NCBI RefSeq assembly: GCF_029873635.1
Contig: NC_080422.1
Span: 58,687,889-58,751,888 of the forward strand
Reading direction: 5' to 3'
DNA from: Malania oleifera
Lineage: Eukaryota > Streptophyta > Magnoliopsida > Santalales > Ximeniaceae
DNA length: 64,000 nucleotides
The position numbers were made by a program, and so were the translations under genes. The notes beneath the pieces were generated by a model. The model saw nothing but the letters and a program-made list of their open reading frames with translations. It was not told the DNA's origin and did not search any database. Below are positions 36,109 to 47,315 of this stretch, in pieces (the first letter of the stretch is position 1; each line of letters opens with the position of its first letter).

Positions 36109-37050
36109 TTCAGCTAAAGTGTCAGAACTTCTTTTTCTAATGACTTCATAACTTCTGGGAGATTAATAGCTTCAAAAGTTGGTTTGCACCAATTGTTCGT
36201 ATAACTCGCATCCAACAAGTAGGGTAACCATCTATCTCTAGGAACTGCCCCTTTGATTCTAGAAATTCTCTAATCAAGGGAGCTTTTTCATCAAATACCT
36301 CAATATGTTCGGAAGAATCATTTTCAAATGCACCGCCAACATCAAACACTGACAACAACTTTGAAATATCCAAATTATTTATTACATCAACTGCATGTGC
36401 TTCTACATCATCCCACCCACTTGACATCTTGTGAGCATTGAACACGTTCATTTCCAATGTCATATTTCCAAACGTGAGCTTAAGTATTCCACTTCAACAA
36501 TTAATCAAGGCATTGGAAGTAGCAAGGAATGGTCACCCAAGAATAATAAGGGTCTAGTATATGGTGGAGACAGGCTGCTACATATCCAAAACAACAAAGT
36601 CCACTGGGTAGTAAAATTTTTCAACTTGAATCAATACATCCTCAATAACACCTCGTGGAACTTTTACTGATCTATCTTCCAACTATGGCATCATGGAAGT
36701 TTTCTTCAGCTCACCTAAACCCAACTGCTCATATATCGAAAATGGGAGCATGTTCACTTTACTTCCCAAATCAAGTAAAGCTCTCTCAATACGAGATTCA
36801 CCAATCATGATAGAAGTAGTGGGAGAACTAGGATCTCTAAGTTTCTGAGGAATTTGACACAATATCAACGCGCTGACTTGCTCAGTTAAGAAAGCCTTCT
36901 TCTTTAGATTTAGTTTTCTTTTCACTGTGCATAGATCCTTCAAAAATTTTGCATACACAGGAACTTGCATCTTAGTGTTATACTTATTCTTCTGACCAGA
37001 TTTCAACCTCTAAGGATAAGGTACCACAAGTTGATACTCCTTAATAGTCT
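36109..37050 (-). pseudogene. Gypsy protease and linker (minus strand)
   Basis: The protease stretch (37006-36683) reads ALILCQIPQKLRDPSSPTTS, then IERALLDLGSKVNMLPFSIY, matching the Athila/Tat retropepsin ALLDLGASVN block (D-L-G as the active-site triplet). The linker to RT (36463-36146) begins MTLEMNVFNAHK and continues EAINLPEVMKSLEKEVLTL in another frame. The frame runs into RT at 14464 once the array is ignored, placing the insertion in the protease-RT linker. Confidence 0.86.
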
Positions 37051-38440
37051 CATCCTCCTTATTATCTGACCTTTTTGAATCTGAGCTTACTTCATCTGAT
37101 TTTTCTCTTGCTTCATCTGTCTCAGTTGCAACTTCAGGTGTTGGAGCAATTGTTTGTTAATCAACGGGTATTTCAGGATGGGAAACTTTTTTTCCGTCCT
37201 CAAGGTAATGACGAACTTTGCTGACTCAAAGGAATCCTTTGAAACATTATGCACTCGTTGCTGTTGTTGTCGATATACCTAAGGATTAGGCTGAGACTGT
37301 GCTGGAAATTTCCTTCTTTCTAAAGCATTCAACTGTATACTAATCTTATTAACAGTGCCTCGTAGCTCATTTATGGTCTGACTGTTATTCTACATAAATT
37401 GTTGAAGAGTGTTCGCTATCTGTGCCACGCCATCATCAGAAGGTTTCTTTGATGGAATAGGAGCTAAATTAGGTTGAAATCCTAGAGGTGCATAGCTCTG
37501 AGAACTTTGTTGTGGCTAATACTATTGTTGAGGAGCTACAACTAGATGATATAGCGACTGCGGAGGTAGTGCATAAGATTGAGGAAGTTGCTGAAACTTT
37601 GAGGAAGATGGACCAGACTGATCATTCCTTTATGAGAAGTTCGGGTGATTCCTCCATCCTGGATTACAGGTGTTTGAGAATGGTTGATTTTGAGATTTGT
37701 TGACCCAATTTTTTGATTGTATTTGATTATATCTACTCTCTTGCCATACTGGTAGAAACGGATAATCCTGAATTTTATGGTTAGGGGTCTCATAAATACA
37801 ACATTCCTCCATTGATTTCGAAACTTTCACTTTCTCTAATTCAATAACCTTTAGCTTCTTAGGTAAAGCAGCAACAAAAGCCTGTAGACTAGTTTCCTTT
37901 TTGACCTCATATTTACCTCCACCTTCGATTGCTCAGGAGGTTGTTCCCAATCATATTGTGTGTTCCATTGTTGGGCACTTTTAGCTAAGTAATCAAAAAA
38001 TGATAGAGCCTCATCTGGTTCCTTACTGAAGAACTCCTCGTTGCACGTAGTCTAGACAAACTGTTTACATTTAGGGGTAAGAGCAGTATAAAAATAATAA
38101 ACTAACCTCCAAGATTCAAATCCGTGATGTGGACATATATTCATCAAATCCTTGAACCTCTCCCAATATGTTTGGAAGGTCTCGTCACCTTTCTGCATGA
38201 ACTTGTTGATATGCTCTTGCAGGTACTGGGTTCTTTGAAAAAGAAAGAATTTTTGTAAGAACTCACACTGCATTTTAGCCCAACTAGTAATAGAGTTAGG
38301 TCTCAAAGAGTTAAACTAGATTTTTGCCTTATCTTTCAAATAAAAAATCCTGAAGTGTATGTGGTGCAAGTGCAACCATAACTCCTTCCAAAATTTCTCC
38401 AAAAAGATCACTCAAATCAATTTTAGAATCACTCATAAAA
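37051..38440 (-). pseudogene. Gypsy gag (minus strand), degenerate
   Basis: Capsid domain of the Retrotrans_gag type. The clearest part (38306-38052) reads MRPNSITSWAKMQCEFLQKF, then TFQTYWERFKDLMNICPHHG. A likely upstream piece starts MSDSKIDLSDLFGEILEG near 38440. Downstream in broken frames come EEFFSKEPDEALSFFDYLAK and a knuckle remnant, CCIYETPNHKIQDYP, whose second and last Cys have become Tyr. The N-terminal part usual for this group is not recognisable, so gag is probably shortened. Confidence 0.78.
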
Positions 38441-38621
38441 GTAACAGAAGAAATATCAAATTATGTGCTCTGTGTATCACAACTAGTGCTAAGTGAAATT
38501 TTAGACAGTCTATTCAAAAGATCTCTGACCCAAGGCATCAAACATCAATGCAAACAGTACATTTTCACCAAAACAGAAGCAAACAAGCATGATCAAAATT
38601 TTCAATTTCTTTAATTTTTTT

Positions 38622-38623
38622 TA

Positions 38624-38655
<32 letters not shown>

Positions 38656-38669
38656 CATTATTATTATTA
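38622..38669. repeat. (TTA)n microsatellite
   Basis: About 48 bases of TTA repeat with one ATC variant, in the gypsy 5' leader between gag and PBS. Confidence 0.95.
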
Positions 38670-38723
38670 ATTAAAAATCAAAATAATTGGAAAAACACAA
38701 ATTTTGAAATTAAATCTGGCACT

Positions 38724-38740
38724 CTCTGACAACTGTGTCA
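38724..38740 (-). other. Decayed gypsy PBS, probably tRNA-Asp
   Basis: Six bases from the 5' LTR. The minus strand reads TGACACAGTTGTCAGAG. Against the Athila-type PBS TGGCGCCGTTGCCGGGG it keeps 11 of 17 bases, and five of the six changes are transitions, as expected of methylated-cytosine decay. The tRNA assignment is inference from position and partial match. Confidence 0.5.
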
Positions 38741-38746
38741 AAAACT

Positions 38747-40303
38747 TGACTCATTCTAAAAATGAGCAACGCAAAAGCTATCCCACGTATAGGAGTTCTA
38801 TCATGTAATATTTAACCCAAATGCCATATCGTCTCATCAAGTAATTTAGTTTAATTCCAAAGTTTGTGTAAACCCAAAAGAGAATAAGAATTTTTTTTTT
38901 TTTTTTACTAAACATAGTTTAGATTCATAATTATGGAATTTTGAGAGTTTGTGACTAAATTAAAATAACGCATAACATAAACTAAGAACCTAACACGCAT
39001 AAAATAAATGACAAGAAATAGTAACGGTAAATAGATGATGGAAAAATCAACACAGCTAATTTTTCTACACAATTATCCATCCACACAATAAAATAAATGA
39101 TAAAAAAATTGAATAAGTAAAATAATCCTACGTTTAAACATTCAGACAAAGAAATAAATCCTACGTTTGAAATTTCGGACAAAAGGCCAAAGATGAAACC
39201 TTTATTTTTCAAATTAAACATTCAATCATAAAATCCTTAATTAAACATTAACTCAAAAAAAAAAAACTTAGCCCAATCAATAACTTAAACAAAAACAGTA
39301 CTTAATCCGAAAATAGATTCAAACAAAAATAAATTAAACTTAAACTTCAACGATGGCTCAAATAAAAATAAACTAAACTTAAATAATGGCTTAAACAAAA
39401 ATTAAATTTGAACAAAAGCTTGAATAAAAATAAACTTAAATAATGCATTTAAATAACAATAAAGTAAAGAAAAAAAATGAAGAAACAAGGGAGAGAAAGA
39501 GTTAGCCCAAAATCTAAGAGAGGCCGAGAGTCCTTTACTGTCCTGCGCACCATGACCTCATACTGCTCTCCTCCCCCCATAAGCCCTCTTCTTCCATAAA
39601 ATACCATATTTCCCCTCTAATATTTTGCCCTAGTCGTGTCTCCTCTTGAGATAGGCGCATGGACCTATTTTTTGGTGGCCCAAGACTCCTTTTTTTTTTT
39701 TCCCCCTTAAGCACTGCACACGGCCCAACATAGCAACTTCAACACTGATTTTGATTTTGTAAACGTGCGAATTAGCAAAAGGCTATTTGAGTATAAATTA
39801 TAGATATTTTTGTAAGATTTCCAATGCCACTTGAATTACACCAATCTGATATCAGATAAGAGAAGTATGATTAAAATACCGAAAGATGTTCAAGCTGTCT
39901 CCTACCGAATTTCGGACTTGAATTGCGGCCCACTTTTCATTACATGACACGCATTAATGTGGATGAAGCCCACGTCGTCTTCTCACACACATGCACAAAC
40001 GACTTCCAATTTGCATCAACTCCACAAGAAGTGCATGGCTTCTTCATGGGCTCAAGCTCACGCATGCATAGCACGGTTTCTCTCACGCACGACCCACACA
40101 CATTTTAATTTCAGCTTTAATTTCCAAAAGATATCCTACAATAATAAAACACAAATGCTCGTAAATTTTCTACAAAGATAAGATAATTATCTAAAAATTA
40201 TCAAATGAGCTCACTGATTAAAATATAAGACATAATTAAGTATTTAATTAAAATAGTATTATTTAATTAAGGCATTTAAATACTTAATTGATGCGCAATC
40301 ACA
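38747..40303 (-). repeat. 5' LTR of the gypsy element (copy A)
   Basis: 1557 bp, homologous to 7831-9877 and 40313-41875. The minus strand starts TGTGATTGCGC and ends GAGTCA. It is followed on the right, after nine bases, by another LTR of the same family. Confidence 0.84.
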
Positions 40304-40312
40304 CTAAAAACT

Positions 40313-41875
40313 TGAATCTCTCTAAAAATGAGTCGCACAAAGGCTATCCCAAGTATAGGAGTTCTGTCATGTAATACTTAACCCAAAGGTCAGATTGTCT
40401 CCTCAGAGAATTTAGTTTAATTCCAAACTATGTAAACCCAAAAGAAAATAAGAAAAGAAATTTTAATTGAATACAGTTCAAATTCATAATTCTGGATTTT
40501 TGAGAGTTTGTTACTAAATTAAAATAATGCATAACATAAACTAAGAACCTAACAAACATAAAATAAATGACAAGAAATGAGCAACGGTAAATAGACGATG
40601 GAAAAATCAATACAACTAATATTTCTACTCAATGATCCATCCACACAATAAAATAAACGATAACAAAATTAAATGAGTAAAACAATCCTACGCTTAAACA
40701 TTCAAACAAAGAAATAAATCCTACGTTTGAAACTTCGGACAAAAGACCAATGATGAAAACTTTATCACTCAAATTAAACATTCAATCATAAAATCCTCAA
40801 TTAAACATTAACTAAAAAATAAAAAATAAACTTAACCCAATCAATAACTTTAAAAAAAAATAGTACTTAATCTGAAAATATATTCAAACAAAAATAAATT
40901 AAAATTAACCTTCAACGATGGCTTAAATAAAAATAAACAAAACTTAAACAATGGCTTAAACAAAAATTAAACTTGAACAAAAGCTTGAATAAAAATAAAC
41001 TTAAACAATGTATTTAAAGAACAATAAAGTAAAAAAAAAAAAAAACAAAGAAACAAAGGAGAGAGAGACATAGCCAAAAATCTGAGAGAGGCCGAGAGTC
41101 CTCTGCTATCCTGCACACCGCCACCTCACGCTGCTCTCCTCCCCCCAATAAACCCTCTTCTTCCATAAAATAACCTATTCCACCTATAATATTTTTCCCT
41201 AACCGTGTCTCCTCTTGAGTTAGCCACATGAGCCTATTTTTTGGTGGCCCAAGACTCCTTTTTTTCCTTAAGCACTACACATGGCCCAGCGTAGCAACTT
41301 TAAGCCCGATTTTGATCCTATAAATGTTTGGATTAGCGAAAGGCTATTTTATGATAAATTATAGATATTTTTGTAAAATTTCCAATTTTACTTGAATCAC
41401 ACCAATCCAATATCAGATGAGAGAGTTACGATTAAAATACCAAAATACGTTCACGATGCCTCCTAGCGAATTTCTGACTTGGATTGCGGCCTACTTTCAT
41501 TGCATGACATGGATTCAAGTGCATGAAGCCCATGTAGTCTTCTCACACACAAGCATAAAAAGCTTCCAATTTGCATCAGCTCCACGAGAAGTGCATGGCC
41601 TCTTCACAGGCTAAAGCTTAAACATGCATGGTTTGGTTTCTCTCACGCATGACCCACACATATTTTAATTTCAGATTTAATTTCCAAAAATTATCCTACA
41701 ATAATAAAACACAAATGCTCATTAATTTTCGATAAAAAAAAAAGATAATTATCTAAAAATTATCAAATGAGCTCCCTGATTAAAATATGGGATATAATTA
41801 AGTATTTAATTAAAATAGTGACATTTAATTAATGCATTTAAATACTTAATTACACAACTTTGACGTGTAATCACA
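40313..41875 (-). repeat. 3' LTR of a second, truncated gypsy copy (copy B)
   Basis: 1563 bp, a close relative of 38747-40303 over its whole length. It lies back-to-back with copy A, with spacer CTAAAAACT (40304-40312). It is followed on the right by 3' internal sequence (41876 on), so it is the 3' LTR of a different unit on the minus strand. Confidence 0.82.
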
Positions 41876-43197
41876 CCCTCCAACTAATGTTTTGCTAATC
41901 TCTAGTAAATAAGGTGAATGAAATCTAGGGCGGTACCCACTAATTCCAATGAATATTAAATGAATGCACATACAACCCAAATATACCATTCACATACGGG
42001 AATGTCATCAGATTACACACAAGCTCATTCATACTCAATTCACGCAACTCTGAAGCAAGTCATTCGTGCAAGTGTAATTAGTATATAGCCATTAAGAATA
42101 GTATACTCACATAAAGTTATCTAGAAATTGCAAATCAGAGTTAATGTAGCCAATGGACACCTACAGAACGGTCGTTTTGACTCAGCCTAACTAGTATAGC
42201 CTAAAAAATATTCGAAAATGATGGGTTCACTCATCATATGTAAGGAGGAGTGTCATGATCAAACATTTGACATATTGTAAGGAAAAAACTCTAAATGTAT
42301 GGAGTGGACTAGTTTGAAAAGGATCCAGCCTATTTGTGAGGAGTCAGGTCCTTCACCTTAGCATCTTTTCACCTACTCGCCATATCCAATCAATACCACC
42401 CTAGATCAACTTATTCACAAACCAAGCATGAAAAATTCTGAGGCATTAAGTGGTTGAAGAGTCTTCATATGTGGAGAACATATGTCGTGTCCCTGACTTT
42501 TTGTTATAGTTGGGTGGAGCAAGCATTAATCTTTCACGCCATTCATGTGCATTTCTATTTCTTTTTTTTTTTCTTTCTTCTGCTCATTTTTCAATTTCTT
42601 CCTTTTCATGGTCAATTAGGACAATAATTACACTTCTTTTGTTGTCTTCATGCCACCTATATGAATTAAGCTCGAACAGTAGTCCATGAACTAAGTCTAT
42701 TTCTAGGGGTGGCCCAGCCTTCACATCTTGAGTAGACTACAAGATCTAGGTTTCTATCTCCCCACTGGATGTCACCTCTAGGCTAGCAAGTCAAAAGCCA
42801 AGACTAGTGTACAGAGAGTATCTAGAAAAAAAAAAGGAAAACTTGAGTTTCATGAACTTTGAACTAATGTCAAAAACTCAAAAGAATGATAAATGGTTGA
42901 ACAGTACCTCACAAGGTGTCAAAGTCGCCACAGGCGCTTTCTCAGTGCTCACAAGGAACCCTAAGTGCTACAAGTCACATGAACATTGTGTTTTTAGCCT
43001 CATGAGATACCATGTGAATGCAATAGTTTATATAGCTAGATTAACACGAATGAACTACTAGTCAACTTACATAGAGTTACAATTCCTAGATTAGCCATAT
43101 ATAGAGAAACTACACATAAATAACCCACTATACAACTTAAGTGTGTAACTCTTAAGTTATATGCAAGTATGTAAAGGGTATAAGTCAGTGTTAATCA
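41876..43197 (-). mobile_element. 3' internal fragment of the second gypsy copy
   Basis: Non-coding sequence homologous to 9878-11253. The first bases give GTTGGAGGG on the minus strand, a short PPT beside LTR B. It ends near 43197, where the copia element 2 LTR starts; integrase and the rest are absent. Confidence 0.75.
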
Positions 43198-43588
43198 TGG
43201 CCTAACAAGGCTTACAATTCTTATTTTGATGTTAACAAATCACGATGTGTTTAATATGGTTTAAGTGAAAGTTTTTCAGAAAAAAGGCAAAGCTTAAAGG
43301 TAGTGACAAAGCTCAAAAGGATGATAAAGTTTATGGATTAAAAAAGGTCTTGAAGAGCATGAGGATTAAAGGTAATTTGATGAAAGCTCAAAGAAAAGAT
43401 CAAAAACTCAAAGATGATGGAAGAACAAGGACTTACTTGAAGATCAAAGGAATAAAGTTTTAAGGATGTTTGTATGTAAGTACTTCAAGTTAACTTCAAG
43501 TATAAACTGAATTGATGCTCTCTATGTTTTTCAAATCAAAGAAAAGAAGGGTTTAAAAATAAAGTTTCTTTTTAAAGAAACAGAAAGG

Positions 43589-43937
43589 TCAGGCAACTGC
43601 CTCAACTTGTCAGGCGATTGCCCAAATTAATTGAATAAAATTCAAAGAGGCAGTAGGGTTCCAGGCGACTGCCTAAACATAGCCAGGCACCCGGGTGGTC
43701 ATGCCAGGCGACTGCCTTGGTTCTAGCAGGTGACTTCTAGTGTTTTGTGTTGTGAGTTTCTTTTATGACAGGCGACTACCGAGTCATGGCAGATGACTAC
43801 CACTCGAACGTTGGCTTAAAAACTTCCAAAGAGAAGACTTTTTAAATGGATTTTTTGGACACTATTATTTTGAAAACTTGGGGATTACTTCAAGGAAACT
43901 TTGGGGGTTAGGAATTACTTTTAAACTTCTATAAATA
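43589..43937 (+). promoter_or_regulatory. Dyad-repeat cluster and TATA box of the family D LTR
   Basis: Five or six copies of CAGGC-gact-GCCTG-like motifs (for example CCAGGCGACTGCC near 43660 and 43710) lie 130-340 bp before CTATAAATAGCCCC. Inferred U3 promoter. Confidence 0.55.
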
Positions 43938-44195
43938 GCCCCAAACTTCAAAGATTTTATACACCAAGTAATTTTCAGCAATCAAAGTTCTCTAAAAAGC
44001 TCTCAAATTCTCTCGTGTTCATCCATCTTCAACTACTGAGTTACTGCTGATACAAACTTTGAAGTAAAGCCTTCAAAGTCTAAATCTTTCAATACTTAAA
44101 AGATATTTGGTGATTTAGATTCAGTATTGAGCTTCAATCCTTTTATATTTGATTTACTTTATTGTATTATTGTGCTGAATGTTGTACTAACCTAC

Positions 44196-46362
44196 TGTTA
44201 GCTTTACCGTGATCCCAAGAGGGGGAGTGAATTGATATTTTTAAAATGTATCTCCTAGGTATTCCTTCTAACAACAGTATGTTCACAAGCCTATGGTCAA
44301 TCTAGTGCAAATAATGTAAATATACTAGAAATTAAATAAAGTAGTTTAAACAATCACAAAAGCACCAGAAAGCAATGAAGAAAGGATGACACACAGATAT
44401 GTTATCGAGGTTCGACCAACTGCCTACGTCCCCGCCTTGGCTAACCAGCACAAGGATTATCACAATAACTTGCTCACTTAAATGGGTGGAGTGGCACCTA
44501 TACAAACCAGGTCAAATTACCACAGGGCTGATCTCAACCTTTACCAATCCTTACCGGGCTAGATTACCACCCCCTCAGGCCAGGCCTGGAATCTCTCAAA
44601 TATACAATCAAACGGTACAATATATTGGTGCTTTCACGTAAAGCAGATTTGTACCACAAATGTGCACAAACACAAACACCACAAATGATTTAAAATGTAA
44701 GCTCTGTGTGGTCTAAATATTTCAACTCTCAACTATGTTTTCTATCAGTGTAGTAAGTACGTGAAAGTGTAATCTGTGTATCTCAAGGTATTTCAATCAA
44801 ATGTGTTCACACAGAGTATCAGATAAGCCTCAAGAATATCAATCAATAGAATTTCTCAATCATGGAAGTATGTATATGCTTGGATTGCAAAATATATAGG
44901 ATCTTTTTTTTCAGGCAGAATATTTGAGTGAATAAATATTGCAACAAAGATGTTTCACCTTAAACACAAATATCTCCTCAAATGGTTTTCAAAATAAAGA
45001 GCAATAGATATTTGTAAATGATTTTGAAAATATTTCGCAACCAAAAGCAAAAATGGGCTTCTTAAGATATTGCAACGAATATGCAATCTCAGAAGACCTA
45101 GTAAAGTCTTCTTAGGATGAACTTATTGACTAAGTACCCTAAGAATCCTTTTGGTTCAGCTTTCAATAAAATTATATCAATCTTACAACCAAAAGAGAGT
45201 GAACCTTCCTATTTAAGCACTCAAGAATACTTACAAATGATTTTACGAGTATTGAATGTAAGCTAGAGTGTATTTGGAAGAGTGTGAGCAAATGAGAATC
45301 AAAAGCAAAGTATTTTTGCTTGAGAGAGATTTTCTTAATCTTTTTTGCTAATTGATGCTTAATCCATCAAATGAAAGAGTATATATAGACATACTGAAAA
45401 TTTTGATCGTTGGGGACCTATTAGGGATTGTTAGAAAAGATTAATGACATTTAAATCAATTTAACCCTGTTTAAAAAATTTAACCCGCGGTAAAAATGAT
45501 GACAACCCGAGAGGTCCGGTCGACCAGGGGAATATTGAACTGAGGTCTTGGTCGACCAGGAGAGGGCGATTTCCCAATTTTCTAAGTTTCGGTCGACCAA
45601 GGCATTTTGAACTACCTGGTTCGGTCGACCAGACCGCGGGGAATTCTCCCGAGAACCCTCTGGTCGACCAGGTAGTTATAGTACAAAAGTTCTCGATCGA
45701 CTAAATAGTCAACTGTTGACCCATGAGGGTTTCGGTCGACTAGGGACTTTTGAACTACCAGTTTCGGTCGACCAGGTGGTCAAACTTTTGACCCCAGGGA
45801 GTTTCGGTCGACCAGGCCCTTTTGAACTACCTTTGCTGTTCGACCGAGTGGTCAAACTTTGACCTAAGGGAGTTTTGGTCAACCAGGCCAAAATGAACTG
45901 GCTTGGCTTGTCGACCGAAAGTGCATCGTGTGTGCATTTTGGTCTCGTATTGAAGCAGACAAGCCCTATTCAAGTGCCTAACAAATATATGTGAAAGTGT
46001 GAGTGTCCTAGGGGCACTTGGGGTCCAATTTGAGGACACTGAAAAAGTCCGGTGTCAGTCGACCGAAAGGAAAACCCTAAGGTCTTTCTATGGTTATTTT
46101 TTGTTTGTATCTCGTTTGCGCTTACAAAATAAACCTTGCATGTGATGTGTGTGCTTATTACAAACCAAATACCCTAATTACTATTACAGAGAAATTTCAC
46201 TAAAAATTATTACAATTAAGAGCATGAGTTTGTCTTCAAGCTTTGAGCTTTCATGTGCCATTGATGATATGCTAATTATGAACCTGCACATGAACTAGAT
46301 ATTTATTAAATACAAGAATATTTGTCATTATCAAAACCAGGGCGTGACCTAGAAGGTCAACA
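44196..46362 (-). repeat. Solo LTR, family C, copy 1
   Basis: 2167 bp. The minus strand starts TGTTGACCTTCTAGGTCACG and ends AAAGCTAACA. Perfect 5-bp duplication CCTAC at 44191-44195 and 46363-46367. No PBS or coding on either side. The minus-strand tail AATTCACTCCCCCTCTTGGG is Sirevirus-like. It holds about 13 GGTCGACC-type motifs (45510-46070), a TATA box (minus strand, 45387-45380) and the conserved box (minus strand, about 44444-44404). Confidence 0.9.
45380..46071 (-). promoter_or_regulatory. GGTCGACC repeat cluster and TATA box of the family C LTR
   Basis: About 13 copies of TTCGGTCGACCAG/TCGACCGAA-like palindromes in 560 bp. On the minus strand they lie upstream of TATATATA (45387-45380). 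Copy 2 repeats the layout at 54025-54668. The density and palindromic core make this the clearest example in the window. Confidence 0.6.
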
Positions 46363-46849
46363 CCTACTCTGCTGTGAGAGTATTTTGTTGTACATAAACT
46401 CTTCTCTATCTAGGTTCTTGTTTATAGATGATTCAAAGCTGTAGAATCGTTGGACCAAACAAGGGAAATTCGTTTGGAGAGGCAGGTGCTAGCCTAATGG
46501 AAGGAGTAATTGTAATCGGTATTGTTCTACCCATCAACAAAACTGAACTAGTGAATCCTTCGGTGGTTTGCCAAAGGTGAGGATGTAGGCTGGGTATAAG
46601 CTGAACCTCGTAAAACCTTGTATCTCTCTTTTCTTCCTTACTCTTTATTTTTCTGTAATACTTACAACCTACATGTATGTTTTTAAATTGATAATTCTGA
46701 GTGTATGGTTGTTAAATAGGCCAGAGGATAATTTGTTTTGGCTTGATCAGCATTGATTGCGGAAACCGAAAGGGACTGCGTTGGTTGATCATCCTAAACT
46801 TATTAATCTGAAAGTTTGATTAAAAACTAAACACAAAGAAGAATTGTGA

Positions 46850-47221
46850 GTTTGGAATAAACATAGGGCTTATATAAATTTAGCATGCTTTACAATTTAT
46901 TACAGGGCTATTGTTACAAAGAACAAAATTTTGATTATCTTGTTGATTGGTGGTGGTTGAATTGTTTTTGTATTTACTTGTTGTGATTATTAATATACAA
47001 CAAAGTATTAAACTTGAAATAATTTTAAAAATCCAGTTTGGAATAAACATAGGGCTTATATAAATTTAGCGTGCTTTACAATTTATTACAGGGCTATTGT
47101 TACAAAGAACAAAATTTTGATTATCTTGTTGATTGGTTGTGATTGAATTGTTTTTGTATTTACTTGTTGTGATTATTAATATACAACAAAGTATTAAACT
47201 TGAAATAATTTTAAAAATCCA
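46850..47221 (+). repeat. 186-bp tandem duplication in the element 2 LTR
   Basis: Two adjacent 186-bp units (46850-47035, 47036-47221), each starting GTTTGGAATAAACATAGGGC and ending TTTTAAAAATCCA, nearly identical (a few base changes). Recent compared with the age of the element. Confidence 0.96.
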
Positions 47222-47259
47222 ATTCACTCCCCCTCTTGGGAAGCTATCCTAATTTCAAT

Positions 47260-47271
47260 TGGTATCAGAGC
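47260..47271 (+). other. PBS, initiator tRNA-Met (element 2)
   Basis: TGGTATCAGAGC, a perfect copia primer-binding site two bases after the LTR end (TTTCA at 47257). Confidence 0.93.
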
Positions 47272-47315
47272 CTAGTTATAGCAAATTCCTAACAAGAAGC
47301 TATAAAAATATCTAA

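Larger units (their letters stand above)
7831..40303 (-). mobile_element. Ty3/gypsy element, Athila/Tat type, split by nested array
   Basis: Read on the minus strand the order is 5' LTR (40303-38747), PBS, gag, protease, [nested array 36103-14470], RT, RNase H, integrase, 3' non-coding region and 3' LTR (9877-7831). RT-RNase H-integrase order defines Ty3/gypsy. The motifs FMDDFSVFG, LDLGSKVNMLPFSIYEQLGLG and MTLEMNVFNAHK are of the Athila/Tat group; no env-like ORF is visible downstream of integrase. Removing the array and one 5-bp duplication rejoins protease and RT in the same frame. Bases outside the two LTRs (ATGAT at 7826-7830; CTAAA at 40304-40308) do not match, so the ends were rearranged after insertion. 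Confidence 0.83.
43198..47257 (+). repeat. 5' LTR of copia element 2 (family D), split by a solo LTR
   Basis: Left part 43198-44195, right part from 46363 to 47257; about 1.9 kb without the insertion. The start is ambiguous by a few bases because the gypsy flank also reads ATGGCCTAA-like. It has a CAGGCGACTGCC cluster, TATAAATA (43930-43937), the conserved box GGTGAGGATGTAGGC ... GCTGAACCTCGTAAAA (46571-46616) and the tail CACTCCCCCTCTTGGG before the PBS. A 186-bp tandem duplication lies near its end. Confidence 0.83.

Noticed and set aside
39923..40181. ORFs near 39923-40181 and 41417-41614 (plus strand)
   Set aside because: They are homologous positions in gypsy LTRs A and B; frames are not conserved between the copies.
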